A DNA stretch of 64,000 nucleotides from Pseudomonadota bacterium (GCA_021798915.1 JAJZBM010000002.1:124001-188000), one strand, 5' to 3'; counted from the first letter of the stretch, positions 44,968-54,874 are shown. The notes: generated by a model not told the origin, from the letters alone. Numbers and translations are program-made.

Positions 44968-45174
44968 ATGTACATCATCGCCCAGTCCAACGACGCCGTG
45001 CGGTTGAGCTTCCTCCTGGTTCTTCTTGGCGATGCCGGGATCGGGGCGGTGCTCCTCGATGCGCACACCAGCGTGATGGAGGGCAGCATCGGCGCCATTC
45101 CGCGCCGCCTCGCGGTCGCCGACGAGGATGCGGCGCGGGCCCGCCTGGTCCTCGCCGAGGCCGGCGAGGGATGA
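44968..45174 (+). CDS. DUF2007-type small protein
   Basis: The 68-residue protein (MYIIAQSNDAVRLSFLLVLLGDAGIGAVLLDAH...) has the pattern of the DUF2007/putative signal-transducing family. A short alpha-beta domain ends in RRLAVADEDAARARLVLAEA, resembling a GlnB-like half domain. AAGGA lies 8 nt before the ATG. It overlaps the downstream methyltransferase gene (ATGA), a common alphaproteobacterial pairing. The function is unknown; it is divergent from the polyprenyl synthase gene. Confidence 0.8.
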   Translation: MYIIAQSNDAVRLSFLLVLLGDAGIGAVLLDAHTSVMEGSIGAIPRRLAVADEDAARARLVLAEAGEG

Positions 45175-45926
45175 GCGAAGCGGCTGAAACCACGGGGAGC
45201 TTGCTGGGCGGGCGCATCGTCTACTCCCAGCCGCGCGCGGGTTTTCGCAGTGGCATCGAGCCGGTGCTGCTCGCCGCCGCGGTCCCGGCGCGGGGACAAG
45301 AACGGGTGATCGAGGCGGGCTGCGGGGCGGGGGCGGGGCTGCTCTGTCTCGCCGCCCGGCTGCCCGGGATCGGCGGGCACGGGATCGAGCGCGACCCGGC
45401 GCTGGCCGCCCTCGCTGCCCGCAACATCGCCGCCAATGGCTGGACGGCGCGGCTTTCGGTCGCGGCCGGCGATATCACCGCCCCGCCTGTCACCACCCCG
45501 CCGATGGATGGCGCGCTCTTCGATCACGCTTGCGCCAATCCGCCCTGGCATGATCGCGCCGCCACCCCATCGCCACATCCCGCCAGGCGGGCGGCGAAAA
45601 TCGCAGACGCGGATCTGCTCGCGCAATGGGTTGCGGCGCTGGCGCTCCGGCTTCGCCGCCGTGGCAGCCTCACCCTCATCCTCCCGGCGGGCCAGCTCGG
45701 GCGCGCCCTCGCCGCCGCCGGCGCCGCCGGCTTCGGCGCCGCGAGCCTTTTGCCGCTCTGGCCGCGCGCCGGACGTCCGGCGCGGCTCATTCTGCTCCAG
45801 ATGCTCAAGGGTGCTCCGGCGGGCGAGCGGGTGCTCCCCGGTCTCGTGCTGCATGGCGAGGCCGGCGGGTTCACCGAGGCCGCCGAGGCCATTCTCCGCA
45901 ACGGTGCCGGGCTGCCGCTCCGCTGA
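45171..45926 (+). CDS. TrmN6-like tRNA1(Val) adenine-N6 methyltransferase
   Basis: The 251-residue protein has LLGGRIVYSQPRAGFRSGIEPVLLAAAV, the SAM-binding motif VIEAGCGAGAGLLCLA, HGIERDP and the N6-adenine/glutamine catalytic tetrad as NPPW (ACANPPWHD). The order and the YSQPRxGFRSGIEPVLLAA opening fit the YfiC/TrmN6 group that methylates A37 of tRNA1(Val). It overlaps DUF2007 by four bases. The exact RNA substrate is inferred from the family. Confidence 0.85.
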   Translation: MSEAAETTGSLLGGRIVYSQPRAGFRSGIEPVLLAAAVPARGQERVIEAGCGAGAGLLCLAARLPGIGGHGIERDPALAALAARNIAANGWTARLSVAAGDITAPPVTTPPMDGALFDHACANPPWHDRAATPSPHPARRAAKIADADLLAQWVAALALRLRRRGSLTLILPAGQLGRALAAAGAAGFGAASLLPLWPRAGRPARLILLQMLKGAPAGERVLPGLVLHGEAGGFTEAAEAILRNGAGLPLR

Positions 45927-46037
45927 TCCGGCGCCGCTTTGTTGCCCCGCCATAGAACCCCGCTTGCGGCGGATGACGGCAGGCGTCTAAGCTTCGCGGC
46001 AAGCGGGACGGCAAGTCCGGCATCAAGGGGAGGTTTC

Positions 46038-46857
46038 GTGCGAGGAGATGTGGAGACGGATGCTGCCCTGCGCCTGAGGTCTGGCCCTGACGCGGCGGTT
46101 TTGCTGCATGTCGCGGGGGTCACGGTACGCTTCGGCGGCGTCCAGGCACTGGCCGGCGTGTCGTTCGAGGTCGCGCGCGGGCAGATCTGCGGCCTGATCG
46201 GGCCGAACGGTTCCGGCAAGACCACACTTTTCAACTGCATCAGCGGCATCTATCGCTACGGCGCCGGCCGGATCACCTTCGACGGCCAGGATCTCGCCGC
46301 CGTCCCGCGCGCCCGCCTCGCCGCGCTCGGAATCGGGCGCACCTTCCAGAATGTCGCGTTGTTTCGCAGCATGACGGTGCGCGAGAATATCCTGGTCGGC
46401 GCCCATCATCTCGGCCGCTCGGGGTTTATCGCCAATGCGCTCGCGCTGCCTTCGGTGGCGCGCGAGGCGGACGCGGCGGCGGCGCGGCTGGAAAACTTTC
46501 TCGAACGCCTCGATCTCGCCAGCGTCGCCGATGTCGTGGTGGCGCGTCTGCCGTTTGGGACACAAAAGCGTGTGGAACTGGCGCGTGCCCTGATCGGTGG
46601 GCCGAAACTGCTGTTGCTCGACGAGCCGGCCGGCGGTCTGAACCACGATGAGGTGGCGGCGCTCGCCGATCTGCTGCGGGATATCCGCGAACGCTTCGCG
46701 CTCACCATTCTTCTCGTCGAGCACCACATGAATCTGGTGATGCGGGTCTCCGACAAGGTGGTGGCGTTGGAATTCGGCACCAAGATCGCCGACGGCACGC
46801 CCGACGAGGTGCGACGCGAGCCGCGGGTGATCCGCGCCTATCTCGGAGACGGTGCCG

Positions 46858-46874
<17 letters not shown>
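46038..46874 (+). CDS. livG: Branched-chain amino acid ABC transporter ATP-binding protein LivG
   Basis: The 278-residue ATPase has Walker A GPNGSGKTT, Q-loop GRTFQNVALF, a relaxed signature LPFGTQKRVELARAL typical of LivG, Walker B LLLLDEPAGGLN and switch VEHHMN. The GTG at 46038 is chosen because GGGGAGG sits directly before it; the open frame reaches further upstream without conservation. It is the first gene of livG-F-H-M-J, a complete high-affinity importer. Its end overlaps livF. Confidence 0.94.
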
Positions 46875-47568
<694 letters not shown>

Positions 47569-47582
47569 CAAGGAGGCGCCGC

Positions 47583-48455
47583 ATGCAGGCCTTGTTGCAC
47601 CAGATTTTCTCCGGCATCGCGACCGGCGGTATCTATGCCAGCGTCGCGCTCGCGCTGGTGATGATCTATCAGGCGACGCATCACGTGAATTTCGCGCAAG
47701 GCGAAATGGCGACGTTCTCCACCTATATCGCGCTCACCCTGATCGAAGCCGGGCTCCCCTATTGGATCGCGTTCGTGATCACCGTCGCCATCTCCTTCGT
47801 CATCGGCGTCGTCATCGAGCGTGTCCTGATGCGGCCGATGACGGAGGCGCCGGTATTGTCCTCGGTCGGGGTGTTCATCGGGCTTTTGCTGATTTTCAAC
47901 AGCGTCACGGGATGGATTTTCACCTATACGGTGAAGGCGTTTCCGAGCCCGTTTCCGGAGACCAGTCGTTTTCTCGGCGGTTGGGCGTCGCCGCACGAGG
48001 CTGGGGCGACGGCGGTGACGCTGATCGTGCTGGCGCTGGTCTATGTCTTTTTCCGCTTCACGAAACTCGGCCTCGCGATGCGCGCCGCGGCCTTCAATCC
48101 GGTCTCCAGCCGCCTGGTCGGCATTCATGTCGGCTGGATGCTGGCGCTCGGCTGGGGGCTCGCGGCTGCGATCGGGGCGATCGCCGGGATGATGGTGGCG
48201 CCGATCGTTTTTCTCGACCCCGGCATGATGTCCGGCATATTGCTGTATGCCTTCGCCGGCGCCCTGCTCGGCGGGATCGACAATGCGCTCGGCGCGGTGA
48301 TCGGCGGCTTCGCGGTCGGCGTGATCGAGAATCTGGCCGGCGCCTATCTGGTCGGGGCCGAACTCAAGCTGACCTTGGCGCTAATCATCATTCTCGCCGT
48401 TCTCATTCTCAAACCCGCCGGCCTGTTCGGCCGCGCCATCGTCAGCCGGGTGTAG
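47583..48455 (+). CDS. livH: Branched-chain amino acid ABC transporter permease LivH
   Basis: The 290-residue membrane protein has about eight hydrophobic segments and the LivH features GGIYASVALALVMIYQATHHVNFAQGEMATFS near the N-terminus and GGIDNALGAVIGGFAVGVIENLAGAYL near the end. AAGGAGG precedes the ATG at short distance. It forms the translocation pore with LivM. It is followed 2 nt after its stop by livM. Confidence 0.94.
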   Translation: MQALLHQIFSGIATGGIYASVALALVMIYQATHHVNFAQGEMATFSTYIALTLIEAGLPYWIAFVITVAISFVIGVVIERVLMRPMTEAPVLSSVGVFIGLLLIFNSVTGWIFTYTVKAFPSPFPETSRFLGGWASPHEAGATAVTLIVLALVYVFFRFTKLGLAMRAAAFNPVSSRLVGIHVGWMLALGWGLAAAIGAIAGMMVAPIVFLDPGMMSGILLYAFAGALLGGIDNALGAVIGGFAVGVIENLAGAYLVGAELKLTLALIIILAVLILKPAGLFGRAIVSRV

Positions 48456-48457
48456 CC

Positions 48458-49495
48458 ATGAGCGCGGCACGCCGGCCCATCCTTCCCGTCATCCTCGCCC
48501 TCGGGCTGGCCGTGGCCCTCGCCTTTCTCGTCAGCGATTACCGGCTGTTTCAACTGACCATGGTGCTCGCCTATGCCATCGCCATTCTCGGCCTCGACAT
48601 GCTGATCGGCTATACTGGCCAGATCTCGCTCGGCCATGGCGCGTTCTACGCCGTCGGCGCCTATACCGCGGCGATCCTGATGGCGAATTTCGACGTGCCC
48701 TATTGGGCGACGCTGCCGATCGCGGCTCTCATCTGCGCCGGCTTCGGCTTCGCCTTCGGCTTTCCCGCCTTGCGGCTCGGCGGGCTCTATCTCGCGCTCG
48801 CGACCTTCGCGCTCGCGATCGCGGTGCCGCAATTGCTGAAATACAAGGCGTTCGAGGCATGGACCGGTGGCGTCCAAGGCATCGTGATCAGCAAGCCGGA
48901 TCCGCCGTTTGGCCTCAAGCTCAGCCAGGATCAATGGCTTTATCTGTTCACCCTGATGGTTACGGTGGTGCTTTTCCTGCTGGCGCGCAATCTCCTGCGC
49001 GGGCGCATCGGGCTTGCGATGCGCGCGGTGCGCGATCACGCGCTGGCCGCCGAGGCGATGGGCGTCGATATCGCGCTCCTCAAAACCCGCACCTTTGCCT
49101 TGAGTGCGATGTATACCGGCATCGCCGGCGCGCTCGGCGCGATCGCGGTGCAGTTCGTCGCCCCCGACAGTTTTTCGGTCCTCGTCTCGATCACCCTCTT
49201 CGTCGGCCTCGTGGTCGGCGGCATCACCTCGCTCGCCGGGGCGGTGTTCGGCGCGATCTTCATCGTCTTTCTCCCGAACATCGCCGAGAATATCTCGAAG
49301 GCGGCGCCGGGGGCGATCTATGGCGTCATTCTGATCGCCTTTCTCTACCTTCTGCCGATGGGGTTTGCCGGTCTTCGCCGCCGCGTCGCGCGGCCAGGCG
49401 CGACCGCGCAGCCACCGGCGCAAGCCCTGACTCCGTCACCCGGAACTCCGTCACCCGGAAAGAGTGCCGCGGAGATCAGGATCAAGAGCGGATGA
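48458..49495 (+). CDS. livM: Branched-chain amino acid ABC transporter permease LivM
   Basis: The 345-residue permease has the LivM hallmarks LDMLIGYTGQISLGHGAFYAVGAYTAAIL, the coupling-loop region GRIGLAMRAVRDHALAAEAMGVD and GITSLAGAVFGAIFIVFLP. It has around nine or ten membrane segments. The hydrophilic C-terminal tail contains two perfect 15-nt repeats (49431-49460) encoding TPSPGTPSPG, unusual for this family. It is the pore partner of LivH. Confidence 0.94.
   Translation: MSAARRPILPVILALGLAVALAFLVSDYRLFQLTMVLAYAIAILGLDMLIGYTGQISLGHGAFYAVGAYTAAILMANFDVPYWATLPIAALICAGFGFAFGFPALRLGGLYLALATFALAIAVPQLLKYKAFEAWTGGVQGIVISKPDPPFGLKLSQDQWLYLFTLMVTVVLFLLARNLLRGRIGLAMRAVRDHALAAEAMGVDIALLKTRTFALSAMYTGIAGALGAIAVQFVAPDSFSVLVSITLFVGLVVGGITSLAGAVFGAIFIVFLPNIAENISKAAPGAIYGVILIAFLYLLPMGFAGLRRRVARPGATAQPPAQALTPSPGTPSPGKSAAEIRIKSG
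49431..49460 (+). repeat. 15-nt tandem duplication at the livM 3' end
   Basis: Two adjacent perfect copies of CTCCGTCACCCGGAA lie in the last codons of livM. They keep frame and add a TPSPG repeat to the cytoplasmic tail. It is most simply a replication-slippage product. Confidence 0.85.
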
Positions 49496-49528
49496 CTCAA
49501 ACGACATAACGAAACCGAGGGAGAAGAC

Positions 49529-50749
49529 ATGATGCGATATCCGGTTTTTACCGCCGCCGTCACCGCCGCCGTCATGGCGCTGGGGCTTGCCGCTGGGGAG
49601 GCGCGTGCCGGCGACATGCCGGGCGTCACCGCGACCGAGATCAAGATCGGCGGCACCATGCCCTATAGCGGTCCGGCCTCGGCCTATGGCGCCGATGGCC
49701 GGGCGGAACTCGCCTATTTCAAGATGATCAACGACCAGGGCGGCATCAACGGCCGCAAGGTCACTCTGATGTCGGTCGATGATGGCTATAGCCCGCCGAA
49801 AACCGTCGAGCAGACCCGCATGCTGGTCGAACAGGAGGGGGTTGCCTTCATGTTCAACGGGCTCGGCACGCCGACCCAGACTTCGGTGCAGAAATATCTC
49901 AATATGAAGAAAGTGCCACAGCTTTTCGTCGCTTCGGGCGCCGATAAATGGGGCGATTACAAGCATTTCCCATGGACCATCGGCTATCAGCCGAGCTACC
50001 GGGTAGAGGCGCAGATCTACGCCAAATACGTCTTGAAAACGAAACCCGACGCCAAGGTCGCGATCATTTATCAGAACGATGATTTCGGCAAAGACTATCT
50101 CAACGGCGTCAAGGACATTTTCGGCGACAAATACGCCAAAATGGTCACGAAAGACATTTCCTACGAAGTCACCGATCCGACCACCGACCAGCAGGTCGTC
50201 ACCCTGCAGGCCTCCGGCGCCGATACCTTGATGATTTTCGCGACCCCGAAATTCGCCGCCCAGATCGTCCGCAAAGTCTATGACATCAACTGGCATCCGA
50301 CCGAATTCCTGACCAATGTCTCGATCTCGGTCGGCGCCGTGCTCAAGCCGGCGGGCGTCGAAAAAGCGGTCGGCATCATCACCGGCGGCTATCTCATGGA
50401 TAGCACCGATCCCGCCTGGGCCGATAACCAAGGAATGAAGGACTGGCTTGCCTTCATGGACAAATACATGCCCGGCGCCGACAAGACGGATGGCAATTAC
50501 ACCTATGGCTATGCCGTCGCGATGACGCTCGCCCATGTGCTCAAGGAATGCGGCAATGATCTCTCGCGCGAGAACATCATGAAGCAGGCGACCAATATCC
50601 ACGCTCTCGAAATTCCGGTGCTGATCCCCGGCATCACGGTCAATACCAGCCCGACCAATTTCCACCCGCTGCGGCAGTTGCAGCTCGCACGTTGGAACGG
50701 CAAGACCTGGGAGCGCTTTGGCGACATCATCGAGGGTAACGGCTCCTGA
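49529..50749 (+). CDS. livJ: Branched-chain amino acid ABC transporter substrate-binding protein
   Basis: The 406-residue periplasmic binding protein (Peripla_BP_6 type) has a signal peptide (FTAAVTAAVMALGLAAGEARAG). Its mature start is MPGVTATEIKIGGTMPYSGPASAYG, followed by VKDIFGDKY and WLAFMDKYMPG segments typical of the family. GGGAG precedes the ATG. As last gene of liv it supplies the ligand specificity. This subfamily also binds amides, short-chain amides or aromatic acids, so leucine specificity is not certain. Confidence 0.92.
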   Translation: MMRYPVFTAAVTAAVMALGLAAGEARAGDMPGVTATEIKIGGTMPYSGPASAYGADGRAELAYFKMINDQGGINGRKVTLMSVDDGYSPPKTVEQTRMLVEQEGVAFMFNGLGTPTQTSVQKYLNMKKVPQLFVASGADKWGDYKHFPWTIGYQPSYRVEAQIYAKYVLKTKPDAKVAIIYQNDDFGKDYLNGVKDIFGDKYAKMVTKDISYEVTDPTTDQQVVTLQASGADTLMIFATPKFAAQIVRKVYDINWHPTEFLTNVSISVGAVLKPAGVEKAVGIITGGYLMDSTDPAWADNQGMKDWLAFMDKYMPGADKTDGNYTYGYAVAMTLAHVLKECGNDLSRENIMKQATNIHALEIPVLIPGITVNTSPTNFHPLRQLQLARWNGKTWERFGDIIEGNGS

Positions 50750-50768
50750 CCCTCGGCGCGGCTGAGAC

Positions 50769-50800
50769 CGGCGGGCGGCGGGGCTGGACGGCGCCCGCCG
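50769..50800 (+). terminator. GC-rich hairpin after the liv operon
   Basis: The arms CGGCGGGCG and CGCCCGCCG enclose a 14-nt loop, 20 nt after the livJ stop and before the next gene. No T-tract follows, so it would be a weak intrinsic terminator or an RNA 3'-end stabiliser. Confidence 0.4.
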
Positions 50801-50840
50801 CTCGCCTCTACCCTCGGGCGAAAATCGCTGGAGAACGCAG

Positions 50841-51845
50841 ATGAGCATCCCCGAGACCATGCAGTATATCGCGACCAAAGGCGCCGGCGGGCCGGAGGTC
50901 ATGCGCCTCGAAGCCGCGCCGCCGCCGCGCCCGGGCGCCGACGAGGTGCTGATCCGCGTCGCTGCCGCCGGGGTCAACCGGCCCGATATCCAGCAGCGCC
51001 GCGGCCTCTATCCGCCGCCGCCGAACGCGAGCCCCATTCTCGGCCTCGAAGTCGCGGGCGAGGTGGTCGGCCTCGGCGAGGCGGCGACGCGCTGGCGGAT
51101 CGGTGATCGGGTCGCGGCTTTGGTCAATGGCGGTGGCTATGCCGAATACTGCGTCGCCCCCGAGGGGCAGTGTCTCCCCTGGCCGTCCGGCTATGACGCG
51201 ATCCGCGCCGGCGCCCTGCCGGAGACTTATTTCACCGTCTGGGCCAATCTCTTTCAGCTCGGTCGCCTCGCGCCCGGCGAGCGCGTTCTGATCCATGGTG
51301 GCACCAGCGGCATCGGCGTCACCGCGCTCCAGCTCGCCGCCGCCTTTGGCGCGACCGCCTATGCCACCGCCGGCAGCGATGAGAAATGCGCCGCCTGCCT
51401 TCGTCTCGGCGCGACGGCGGCGATCAATTACCGAACCCAGGATTTCGCCGCCGAGATCGCCCGCTTGACCGATGGCGCCGGCGTCGATGTCGTCCTCGAC
51501 ATGGTCGGCGGGCCCTATGCCGCGGCCAATCTGCGCTCGCTCGCCAAGGGCGGGCGGCTGGTGCTGATCGCTTTTCTCGGCGGGCCGAAGGTCGAAAATT
51601 TCGATCTCACCCATGTCATGACCAAACGCCTCACCATCACCGGCTCGACCATGCGGCCAAGGAGCAGCGCGGAAAAAGCCGCCATCGCCGCGGCCCTCCG
51701 CGAGAAGGTCTGGCCGCTTCTGGAGGCCGGGCGGGCCGGGCCGGTGGTCCATGCGGTGTTTCCGCTCGCCGAGGTGCAGGCGGCGCATGCCCTGATGGAG
51801 AGCAGCACCCATATCGGCAAGATCATGTTGCGTGTTCCGGCCTGA
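50841..51845 (+). CDS. NAD(P)H quinone oxidoreductase, zinc-independent MDR family (PIG3-like)
   Basis: The 334-residue protein has the medium-chain dehydrogenase fold: GVNRPDIQQRRGLYPPPP and ILGLEVAGEV in the catalytic domain, the NADPH-binding VLIHGGTSGIGVTALQLA and a terminal SSTHIGKIMLRV. The zinc ligands of alcohol dehydrogenases are absent, as in PIG3/QorA-type reductases. It reduces quinones or enals with NADPH. GGAG lies 7 nt before the ATG. An EamA exporter follows 9 nt downstream. Confidence 0.9.
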   Translation: MSIPETMQYIATKGAGGPEVMRLEAAPPPRPGADEVLIRVAAAGVNRPDIQQRRGLYPPPPNASPILGLEVAGEVVGLGEAATRWRIGDRVAALVNGGGYAEYCVAPEGQCLPWPSGYDAIRAGALPETYFTVWANLFQLGRLAPGERVLIHGGTSGIGVTALQLAAAFGATAYATAGSDEKCAACLRLGATAAINYRTQDFAAEIARLTDGAGVDVVLDMVGGPYAAANLRSLAKGGRLVLIAFLGGPKVENFDLTHVMTKRLTITGSTMRPRSSAEKAAIAAALREKVWPLLEAGRAGPVVHAVFPLAEVQAAHALMESSTHIGKIMLRVPA

Positions 51846-51854
51846 GCGCCGGCG

Positions 51855-52802
51855 ATGGCGGATATCGCGCGCCCAAAGATCGCCCGGGGGGAGATCACCC
51901 CGGCGGGGATCGTGGAGCTTGCCGGCGCGGTGGTGCTGCTGGGCGGCGCCTGGCCGGTGACCAAATTCGCGACCAATGCCGGGGCCGCGCCGCTCTGGTT
52001 CGGGCTCGGGCGGGCGGCGCTTTCGGGAGTTGCGGCGTTCGTCCTGCTCGCCGCTCTCGGGCGGTTGCGCTGGCCGCGCCCGGCCGATCTGCCGGCGCTG
52101 CTCGCCGTCGGGGTGTTGCAGATCGCCGGATTTTTCGCGCTCGCCCATGCCGCCATCGCCTATGTGCCGGCCGGGCGCACCGCGATCCTCTCCAACACCA
52201 CGACGATTTTCGTCGTCCCGCTCTCGCTCCTGGTCCTGCGCGAGGCGATCCCGCCGCAGCGCTGGCTTGCGACCCTGATCGGGCTCGCCGGGATCATCGT
52301 CCTCCTCGGCCCGTGGGCGGTCGATTGGCATCATGGCGCGGTGCTGATCGGCAATCTGTTTCTGCTTGGCGCGGCGGGGTCGTGGTCGCTCGCGATCATC
52401 GCGGTGCGGCGCTTTCCGCCGCAAAGCTCGATGTTCGCGCTGCTTCCCTGGTGTTTCGCGCTCGCCTCCGTCCTGCTTGCGCCGCTCGCGATCCTGCATG
52501 GCGGCGTCGGGCACTGGACGCCGGGCGGGCTCGCGGCGCTCGGGTTCATCGGCCTGATCGGCGGCCCGATCGGCACCTGGTGCGTGATGGAAGCGGCGAT
52601 GACCTTGCCCTCCGTCGTCGCCTCGGTCGGGTTTCTGGCCACGCCAGCGGTCGGGCTTTTGCTGTCGGCGCTGTTTCTCGGCGAAACATTGGACGCCGCT
52701 CTCCTGAGCGGCACGGCGCTGATCCTGGGTGGCGTCCTGGTCGCGGTTTGGCCGTGGCGGCGGGCGCGAGGGTTCGGCTGGCGCGCGCCGGTGATACGCT
52801 GA
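51855..52802 (+). CDS. EamA/DMT family transporter
   Basis: The 315-residue membrane protein has about ten hydrophobic segments in two EamA repeats. The first has GGAWPVTKFATNAGAAPLWFGLGRAALSG and AILSNTTTIFVVPLSLLVLRE. The second has WSLAIIAVRRFPPQSSMFALLPW and LSALFLGETLDAALLSGTALILGGVLVA. DMT proteins usually export metabolites or amino acids; the substrate is not evident. Its TGA overlaps the start of the following hydrolase (TGATG). Confidence 0.9.
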   Translation: MADIARPKIARGEITPAGIVELAGAVVLLGGAWPVTKFATNAGAAPLWFGLGRAALSGVAAFVLLAALGRLRWPRPADLPALLAVGVLQIAGFFALAHAAIAYVPAGRTAILSNTTTIFVVPLSLLVLREAIPPQRWLATLIGLAGIIVLLGPWAVDWHHGAVLIGNLFLLGAAGSWSLAIIAVRRFPPQSSMFALLPWCFALASVLLAPLAILHGGVGHWTPGGLAALGFIGLIGGPIGTWCVMEAAMTLPSVVASVGFLATPAVGLLLSALFLGETLDAALLSGTALILGGVLVAVWPWRRARGFGWRAPVIR

Positions 52803-53605
52803 TGCGGCTCCATGTCATCGAGGCCGGCGCCGGGCCGGCGGTCGTGATCCTGCACGGGTTGTTTGGCGCCGCGCGCAATTTCACGACCATTCAGCGCCGG
52901 CTTGCCGCGCGCTATCGCGTGCTGGCGCTCGATTTGCGCAATCACGGCGAGAGTCCGCGCGCCCCGGACATGGCGTATGGAACCCTCGCCGCCGACGTCC
53001 ATGAGACGCTTGCTGCCCATGGCGCGTTGCCGGCGGCGGTGATCGGGCATTCGATGGGGGGGAAGGTCGCGATGCGGCTCGCGCTCGCCGCGCCCGAAGC
53101 GGTGAGCCGGCTCGCGGTCTGCGATATCGCCCCGGTTCCCTATCCGAGCCACGGCCATCGCGACTATGTCGCGGCGATGCGGGCGCTGCCGCTCACCCCC
53201 GAACTCACCCGCGCCGGGGCGGATGCCGCACTCGCCGAGGCCGTGCCCGCGGCGCCGCTTCGTCAATTCCTGCTCCATAGTCTCCGCTTCGGCGCGGCGC
53301 CTTCCTGGCGCCTGGGGCTTGCGGAAATCGCCGCGGCGATGCCGGCGATCGAATCCTGGGACGCGCCGCCTGGTGCCGTCTATGGCGGGCCGACGCTGTT
53401 TCTGATCGGCGGCCGCTCGGATTACGTGCGGCCGGACTATCGCCCCGCCATTCGGGCGCTATTCCCGCATGCCCGGTTCGTGACCCTGAAACGGGCCGGG
53501 CATTGGCTGCATGCCGACGACCCGGAGGGATTCCTCGCCGCGATCACAGCCTTTCTCGGCACGCCGCCGGCCCCTGGGATCAAAGCGGCGGGGGCGGAAC
53601 CTTGA
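52802..53605 (+). CDS. Alpha/beta hydrolase (YbfF-like esterase)
   Basis: The 267-residue hydrolase has the oxyanion loop ILHGLFGAARNF, LDLRNHGESP, the nucleophile elbow GHSMGGKVAM and the catalytic His in LKRAGHWLHADDPEGF. The LFGxxxNF and DxRNHGxSP motifs match the YbfF/ABHD11 branch, esterases of broad acyl substrates. It is coupled to the EamA gene. Its last 26 nt overlap the end of the convergent dehydrogenase gene. Confidence 0.9.
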   Translation: MRLHVIEAGAGPAVVILHGLFGAARNFTTIQRRLAARYRVLALDLRNHGESPRAPDMAYGTLAADVHETLAAHGALPAAVIGHSMGGKVAMRLALAAPEAVSRLAVCDIAPVPYPSHGHRDYVAAMRALPLTPELTRAGADAALAEAVPAAPLRQFLLHSLRFGAAPSWRLGLAEIAAAMPAIESWDAPPGAVYGGPTLFLIGGRSDYVRPDYRPAIRALFPHARFVTLKRAGHWLHADDPEGFLAAITAFLGTPPAPGIKAAGAEP

Positions 53606-54674
53606 GTTCGCTCGCGGTCGCCCCGATCGCCGCCCAGGTTTCGGACGAGAGCGGGATGCCGGTGGCAAGACGCGCCTCCCGCGTCCGGGTTTCGGGCTCG
53701 CCGGGGAGCAAAACCTCGCCGCCCGGGCTCGCCGGCCGCGCCGCTTTCACGTAAGCGGCGTAGTCCTCGACGGCGCGCGCGAAGCCGGCGCCGGCGAAAT
53801 GACCAGGGTCGATATAGAGCGAGAGCATGCCGTTGGTGATCCGCCGCGGCCCTTCCGGCATCGGCCCCGAGGTCGCACCGCCGGTCAGGCAGCCGGCGAG
53901 GATTTCGCACATGAAGGCCAAACCCGAGCCCTTGTGTTCGCCGAAGGTGCGGAGTGCGCCCCGGCCCTTGGTCGCGTCCCGAAGATGGGTGCCTTCGATC
54001 TCGCCATAGAGCAGGCGCGGGTCGCCGGAGATCGTGCCGTCCGGGCCGATCAGCGAATCTTCCGGCACTTTCTTGCCGCCTTGCGAGGCGACTAGAACCT
54101 TGCCCTCGGCGACGCGCGAGGTCGCGAAATCGAGCACCAGCGGCAAGGCGCCGGGACGTGGCACGGTGATGCAGATCGGGTTGGTCGCGAAGCGGCGCGA
54201 GACGCCGCCGAAAGGCGCGGTCAATTCACCGCCGGCGACATTGACGAAATGGAGCGAGAGCAGCCCGGCTTCGGCGGCGCGTTCGCCCCAATCGCCGATG
54301 CGGCCGAGATGGCCGGCGCGTCTCAGCGCGATCGCGGCGAGGCCGGTTTCCTTCGCCTTCGCGATCCCGAGATCGACGGCGAGCGGCCCGACGGTCTGGC
54401 CGAAGCCGCAATTGCCATCGACGACGGCGTGGCTCGGCAGGTCATGGATCAGGGTGAGCGTCTGCCCGGCCAGCACCGCGCCCTCCTTGAGCCAGGCGAC
54501 ATAGCGCGGCACCCGGATGACGCCGTGGCTGTCGTGCCCGGCGAGATTGGCCGAGACCAGATAGCGCCCGATCCGCGCCGCCTCCTCGGCGCCACAGCCG
54601 GCGGTGGCGAAAATCCGCGCGACGAAATCCTGCAAGCGATCGGCGGGGACGGCAACGGTGGCTTGATCCGGCAT
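53580..54674 (-). CDS. Malate/L-lactate/ureidoglycolate dehydrogenase (LDH2) family oxidoreductase
   Basis: The 364-residue NAD(P)-dependent enzyme has the LDH2 features NLAGHDSHGVIRVPRYV (catalytic His), RRAGHLGRIGDWGERA, FGGVSRRFATNPICI and GEHKGSGLAFMCEILAG. Family members reduce or oxidise 2-oxo/2-hydroxy acids such as malate, sulfolactate or delta1-piperideine-2-carboxylate; the substrate is not assignable here. The ATG at 54674 is chosen for GGGAG upstream. It is divergent from the LLM oxidoreductase with repeat copy F between them, and converges with the esterase. Confidence 0.9.
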   Translation of the reverse strand: MPDQATVAVPADRLQDFVARIFATAGCGAEEAARIGRYLVSANLAGHDSHGVIRVPRYVAWLKEGAVLAGQTLTLIHDLPSHAVVDGNCGFGQTVGPLAVDLGIAKAKETGLAAIALRRAGHLGRIGDWGERAAEAGLLSLHFVNVAGGELTAPFGGVSRRFATNPICITVPRPGALPLVLDFATSRVAEGKVLVASQGGKKVPEDSLIGPDGTISGDPRLLYGEIEGTHLRDATKGRGALRTFGEHKGSGLAFMCEILAGCLTGGATSGPMPEGPRRITNGMLSLYIDPGHFAGAGFARAVEDYAAYVKAARPASPGGEVLLPGEPETRTREARLATGIPLSSETWAAIGATASELKVPPPPL

Positions 54675-54755
54675 GGTGTTCTCCCAAGGCGTTCTTTCCC
54701 CCACGGTTTAGCGCCTGAAGCGGCGCCGGCCCAGAGGCGGAGGTCGATCCGATAA

Positions 54756-54789
54756 AAAGTTTTTTTGGTTCTTTTTTACAAAAAAGAAC
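54756..54789 (+). repeat. Modular palindromic repeat, copy F (type I alone)
   Basis: A 34-nt type I element has the same GTTCTTTTTT / AAAAAAGAAC stem as the other copies, with one extra T in the lead and AC in the loop. It lies in the divergent region between the LDH2 gene (minus) and the LLM gene (plus), where a terminator would not be expected. Confidence 0.88.
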
Positions 54790-54874
54790 GAGTCTTTCCC
54801 ATTGCCTTGTTTGATGGCGCGACCTTAAGCTCCCCCGATAAGCGGCGGCAAGCCGGAAACACGCGGGGAACGTC

